In this document: positions 5,959-7,263 of the stretch, piece by piece
How the letters are laid out: every line of letters begins with the position of its first letter
Numbering within the stretch: the first letter of the stretch is position 1
Assembly: GCA_050011415.1 (NCBI GenBank)
Contig: JBEKJD010000199.1
Span: 1-7,263 of the forward strand
Origin: JADFXI01 sp050011415
Lineage (GTDB): Bacteria; Nitrospirota; Thermodesulfovibrionia; Thermodesulfovibrionales; Dissulfurispiraceae
Direction of reading: 5' to 3'
DNA: 7,263 bases
Notes under the pieces: model-generated
Seen by the model: the letters and a program-made list of their open reading frames with translations, nothing else
Databases searched by the model: none
Told to the model about the DNA's origin: nothing
Made by a program: the position numbers and the translations under genes

Positions 5959-6480
5959 CTACTCCGAGAGGATACGCTTTAAACTGATATCTTTTTTCTT
6001 TCTTGTTTTGTAGTCGGATTCCTCGATAACAGAACAATTTATTTGTTTGCCGAACTTCTTCTCAATGTCCTTTAACCCAAACCAAAGTGAAGGGGTCGAC
6101 GGACCAATAACAATTAAATCCACTGTCGGGGCATCCTCTCCCTCGGCGTACGCACCGTAAATAAAAGCAAGTGTGACATCGTTGGCCCTTAAAAGGCTTT
6201 TCAGTGCGCCAGGGAGTCCAAGAGACTTTGCGATAAGATTTTTCAGCTCGGAATAAAGGGGGGATTTGCTGTTGGCCTGGAAATATTTCAGGTTTGCGAC
6301 TTTCTCGCTGAACACTATACCCATCTCTTCCAGTTTGTCCAGCTCTCTTTTCACTCCCGACGGGTTCTTCCTCAGTAGCTTTGCAATCTCCCGCACGTAA
6401 AATTTCTCGTCCGGGCTATTCAGCAAGAGCGACAGCACATCGGCTCGAATCGATGAAGAAAATAAGCTTTTAAGCATCAT
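5959..6480 (-). CDS. Winged-helix protein with a degenerate nucleotidyltransferase-like domain
   Basis: The 173-residue product has an ArsR-like winged helix at about 5-70 (SSSIRADVLSLLL, FYVREIAKLL, a recognition helix NPSGVKRELDKLEEMGI, and a wing ending at NLKYFQ). A minimal MNT-type nucleotidyltransferase fold follows at about 100-172. The fold's usual signature GS-x-A-x-G-E...D-x-D reads GAYAEGEDAPTVDLIVIG (109-126). The Ser is replaced by Ala and the first metal-binding Asp by Thr, leaving D121. The domain is therefore probably not catalytic or has changed activity. Related HTH-nucleotidyltransferase proteins are annotated as regulators or as parts of MNT/HEPN-type modules, but no HEPN partner is visible here. 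The gene has its own consensus promoter. Two adjacent ATGs compete (6480, 6477); GAGGG is 3 nt from the first and 6 nt from the second, so 6477 may be used. The target is unknown. Confidence 0.85.
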   Translation of the reverse strand: MMLKSLFSSSIRADVLSLLLNSPDEKFYVREIAKLLRKNPSGVKRELDKLEEMGIVFSEKVANLKYFQANSKSPLYSELKNLIAKSLGLPGALKSLLRANDVTLAFIYGAYAEGEDAPTVDLIVIGPSTPSLWFGLKDIEKKFGKQINCSVIEESDYKTRKKKDISLKRILSE

Positions 6481-6498
6481 GTTCCCTCATTGGTATAA

Positions 6499-6527
6499 AT
6501 TATAAACAATGATAGATTTTTTGTCAA
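6499..6527 (-). promoter_or_regulatory. Perfect-consensus sigma70 promoter
   Basis: On the minus strand TTGACA (6527-6522), a 17-bp spacer and TATAAT (6504-6499) match both consensus hexamers exactly at the ideal distance. Transcription should start near 6492, only about 12 nt before the ATG at 6480, with GAGGG (6488-6484) inside that short leader. The -10 lies in an 11-bp palindrome, TATAA-T-TTATA (6494-6504), a possible operator for the encoded winged-helix protein. Confidence 0.85.
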
Positions 6528-6583
6528 CAAAAAAATTACATTTGAAAACGATAGTTGTTTTTTACAGAACATTCACTTTTGTA

Positions 6584-6595
6584 GAACAAACGTTC
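6584..6595. promoter_or_regulatory. GAAC-N4-GTTC palindrome
   Basis: gaac-aaac-gttc has the form of the LexA site known from Firmicutes and Actinobacteria. It lies about 57 bp upstream of the -35 of the HTH gene promoter and near no obvious SOS gene. A chance occurrence is quite possible. Confidence 0.2.
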
Positions 6596-6654
6596 CTCAT
6601 TATAAATCTTCTGTTCAGGATAGTGAATTGCGGAAGGGAGCGGCAGGGGCCGGC

Positions 6655-6792
6655 TGTTTTTCGACGCGATGCACGGGTCTACTGTAACGGGGGCGAGTAA
6701 CGCCGAGCCCCAGCTGAGAATGCATTAGGATATCGCTGCTATGAAAAAATTGGAATCTGCTGACGAAAGTAGTTTCAGCGCGTCGAAAAACA
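6655..6792. repeat. 138-bp segment with 14-bp perfect terminal inverted repeats
   Basis: tgtttttcgacgcg (6655-6668) recurs exactly inverted as cgcgtcgaaaaaca (6779-6792). The interior holds a hairpin around ggcg-agtaa-cgcc (6692-6704) and another near the right end (gctga 6759-6763 with tcagc 6775-6779). There is no transposase frame. The flanks (ggccggc and agtgctc) show no obvious target-site duplication. A MITE-like relic is one reading; a structured RNA is another. Confidence 0.55.
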
Positions 6793-6827
6793 AGTGCTCC
6801 ACTTCTCCTGTCTTCCTTACTGACCCA

Positions 6828-7263
6828 CTACGAAATATCGACTACTCCCTTTCGCAGCACTGTCAGTTCGGGTCCTGTGGCATCGACGATCGTCGACGGC
6901 AATACACTCTGAGATTCGCCGCCGTCAATGACCAGGTCAAAGGCGTCGTTAAAATAATCCAACACCATCGGTATATTTTTTCCCGGGGGCCTTCCTGAGA
7001 TATTTGCGCTCGTCGCCGTAACAGGAAAGCCCGCAGCCCTTGCGAGCCTTAGTGCGAATGATTCTCCGGGCATTCTCACCGCCACCTTGTTGCCTGATGC
7101 AATAAGATCAGGGAGGCCGTCGCGTGCCTCGAACAGCAGCGTGAGCGGCCCCGGCCAGAATTTTCCGATCAGTGCGCCTGCCTCATCAGTGATTCTTTCC
7201 GTCAATAAAAGCAACTGCTCCATGTCCCCGATAATCAGCGGCATCGCCATGTTCATCGCCCTG
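6828..7263 (-). CDS. L-threonylcarbamoyladenylate synthase, TsaC/Sua5 (YrdC) family, C-terminal part
   Basis: The enzyme makes threonylcarbamoyl-AMP from threonine, bicarbonate and ATP, the first step of t6A modification of ANN-decoding tRNAs. The visible 144 residues run from inside the YrdC domain to its end; the start lies beyond the right edge. Signatures are PLIIGD, the substrate-site block KFWPGPLTLLFE, VAVRMPGESFALRLARAAG, the TATSANISGRPPGKN loop and VIDGGESQSVLPSTIVD, ending ELTVLRKGVVDIS. The protein stops right after the YrdC domain, so it is a short TsaC/YwlC-like form without the extra Sua5 C-terminal domain. HypF and carbamoyltransferases also contain YrdC domains but continue well past this point. 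An ATG at 7256 lies inside the conserved domain and is not the real start. Confidence 0.93.
   Translation of the reverse strand, partial: RAMNMAMPLIIGDMEQLLLLTERITDEAGALIGKFWPGPLTLLFEARDGLPDLIASGNKVAVRMPGESFALRLARAAGFPVTATSANISGRPPGKNIPMVLDYFNDAFDLVIDGGESQSVLPSTIVDATGPELTVLRKGVVDIS

Larger units (their letters stand above)
6528..6827. other. Gap without a convincing gene
   Basis: Together with the promoter this makes a 347-nt space between the TsaC/Sua5 stop and the HTH gene. The left half is AT-rich and contains GAAC-N4-GTTC. The right half is GC-richer and holds a segment bounded by 14-bp inverted repeats. Open frames here are short, lack ribosome sites or are antisense to tsaC. I see no tRNA, rRNA or clear riboswitch. 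Confidence 0.6.

Noticed and set aside
6680..6712. ACTGTAACGG followed by a GGCG/CGCC hairpin, recalling the core of cobalamin riboswitches
   Set aside because: The flanking conserved boxes (GCCACTG and the 3' part) are not found, and no plus-strand gene lies downstream for it to control.
6741..6998. An 85-codon plus-strand frame beginning MKKLESADESS
   Set aside because: Its second half is antisense to the conserved TsaC/Sua5 coding region, and no ribosome site precedes its ATG.
1..7263. CRISPR array, prophage or complete insertion sequence
   Set aside because: No regularly spaced direct repeats with unique spacers, no phage genes and no transposase or integrase motifs were found on either strand.

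Overview
The window looks like ordinary chromosome from a diderm (Gram-negative) bacterium. LpxC, the committed enzyme of lipid A synthesis, implies an outer membrane. Lon, GalU, TldD, a tRNA-Leu and a TsaC/Sua5-type enzyme are all core housekeeping genes. Moderate GC, AT-rich gaps and low-complexity intergenic repeats recall Nitrospirota or Desulfobacterota-like genomes, but that placement is impression only; a marker-gene or protein search would be needed to settle it.

Layout. Bases 1-3093 are a minus-strand block, read right to left: tRNA-Leu(UAA), galU, a small heat-shock protein (Hsp20) gene and the first 528 codons of lon, which runs off the left edge. galU starts 24 nt after the tRNA, and hsp20 starts 1 nt after the galU stop, so the first three look co-transcribed. 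Bases 3183-5672 carry two plus-strand genes, tldD and lpxC, separated by 216 nt that hold a GC-rich inverted repeat element and an AT-rich promoter region. A long palindrome (5699-5794) then separates lpxC from convergent minus-strand genes: a 25-residue Lys/Ala-rich peptide gene (5804-5881) and a winged-helix plus nucleotidyltransferase-like protein (5959-6480). The latter has a perfect-consensus sigma70 promoter. A 347-nt gap (6481-6827) without a convincing gene contains a 138-bp segment bounded by 14-bp inverted repeats. The right edge holds the 3' part of a TsaC/Sua5 gene on the minus strand.

Function. Lon and Hsp20 are proteostasis partners: one degrades and one holds unfolded proteins. 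GalU (UDP-glucose) and LpxC (lipid A) feed envelope synthesis. TldD is a metalloprotease, and TsaC/Sua5 makes the t6A tRNA modification precursor. No biosynthetic cluster, CRISPR array, phage or complete transposon is visible, and I see no clear new multi-gene system.

The less ordinary signals lie between the genes. Two elements with the same architecture (short-word arrays facing each other as inverted repeats) sit at the 3' ends of hsp20 and tldD. There are also the long palindrome after lpxC, the TIR-bounded segment, the unlisted Lys/Ala-rich mini-gene, and the HTH-nucleotidyltransferase protein whose catalytic motif looks eroded.
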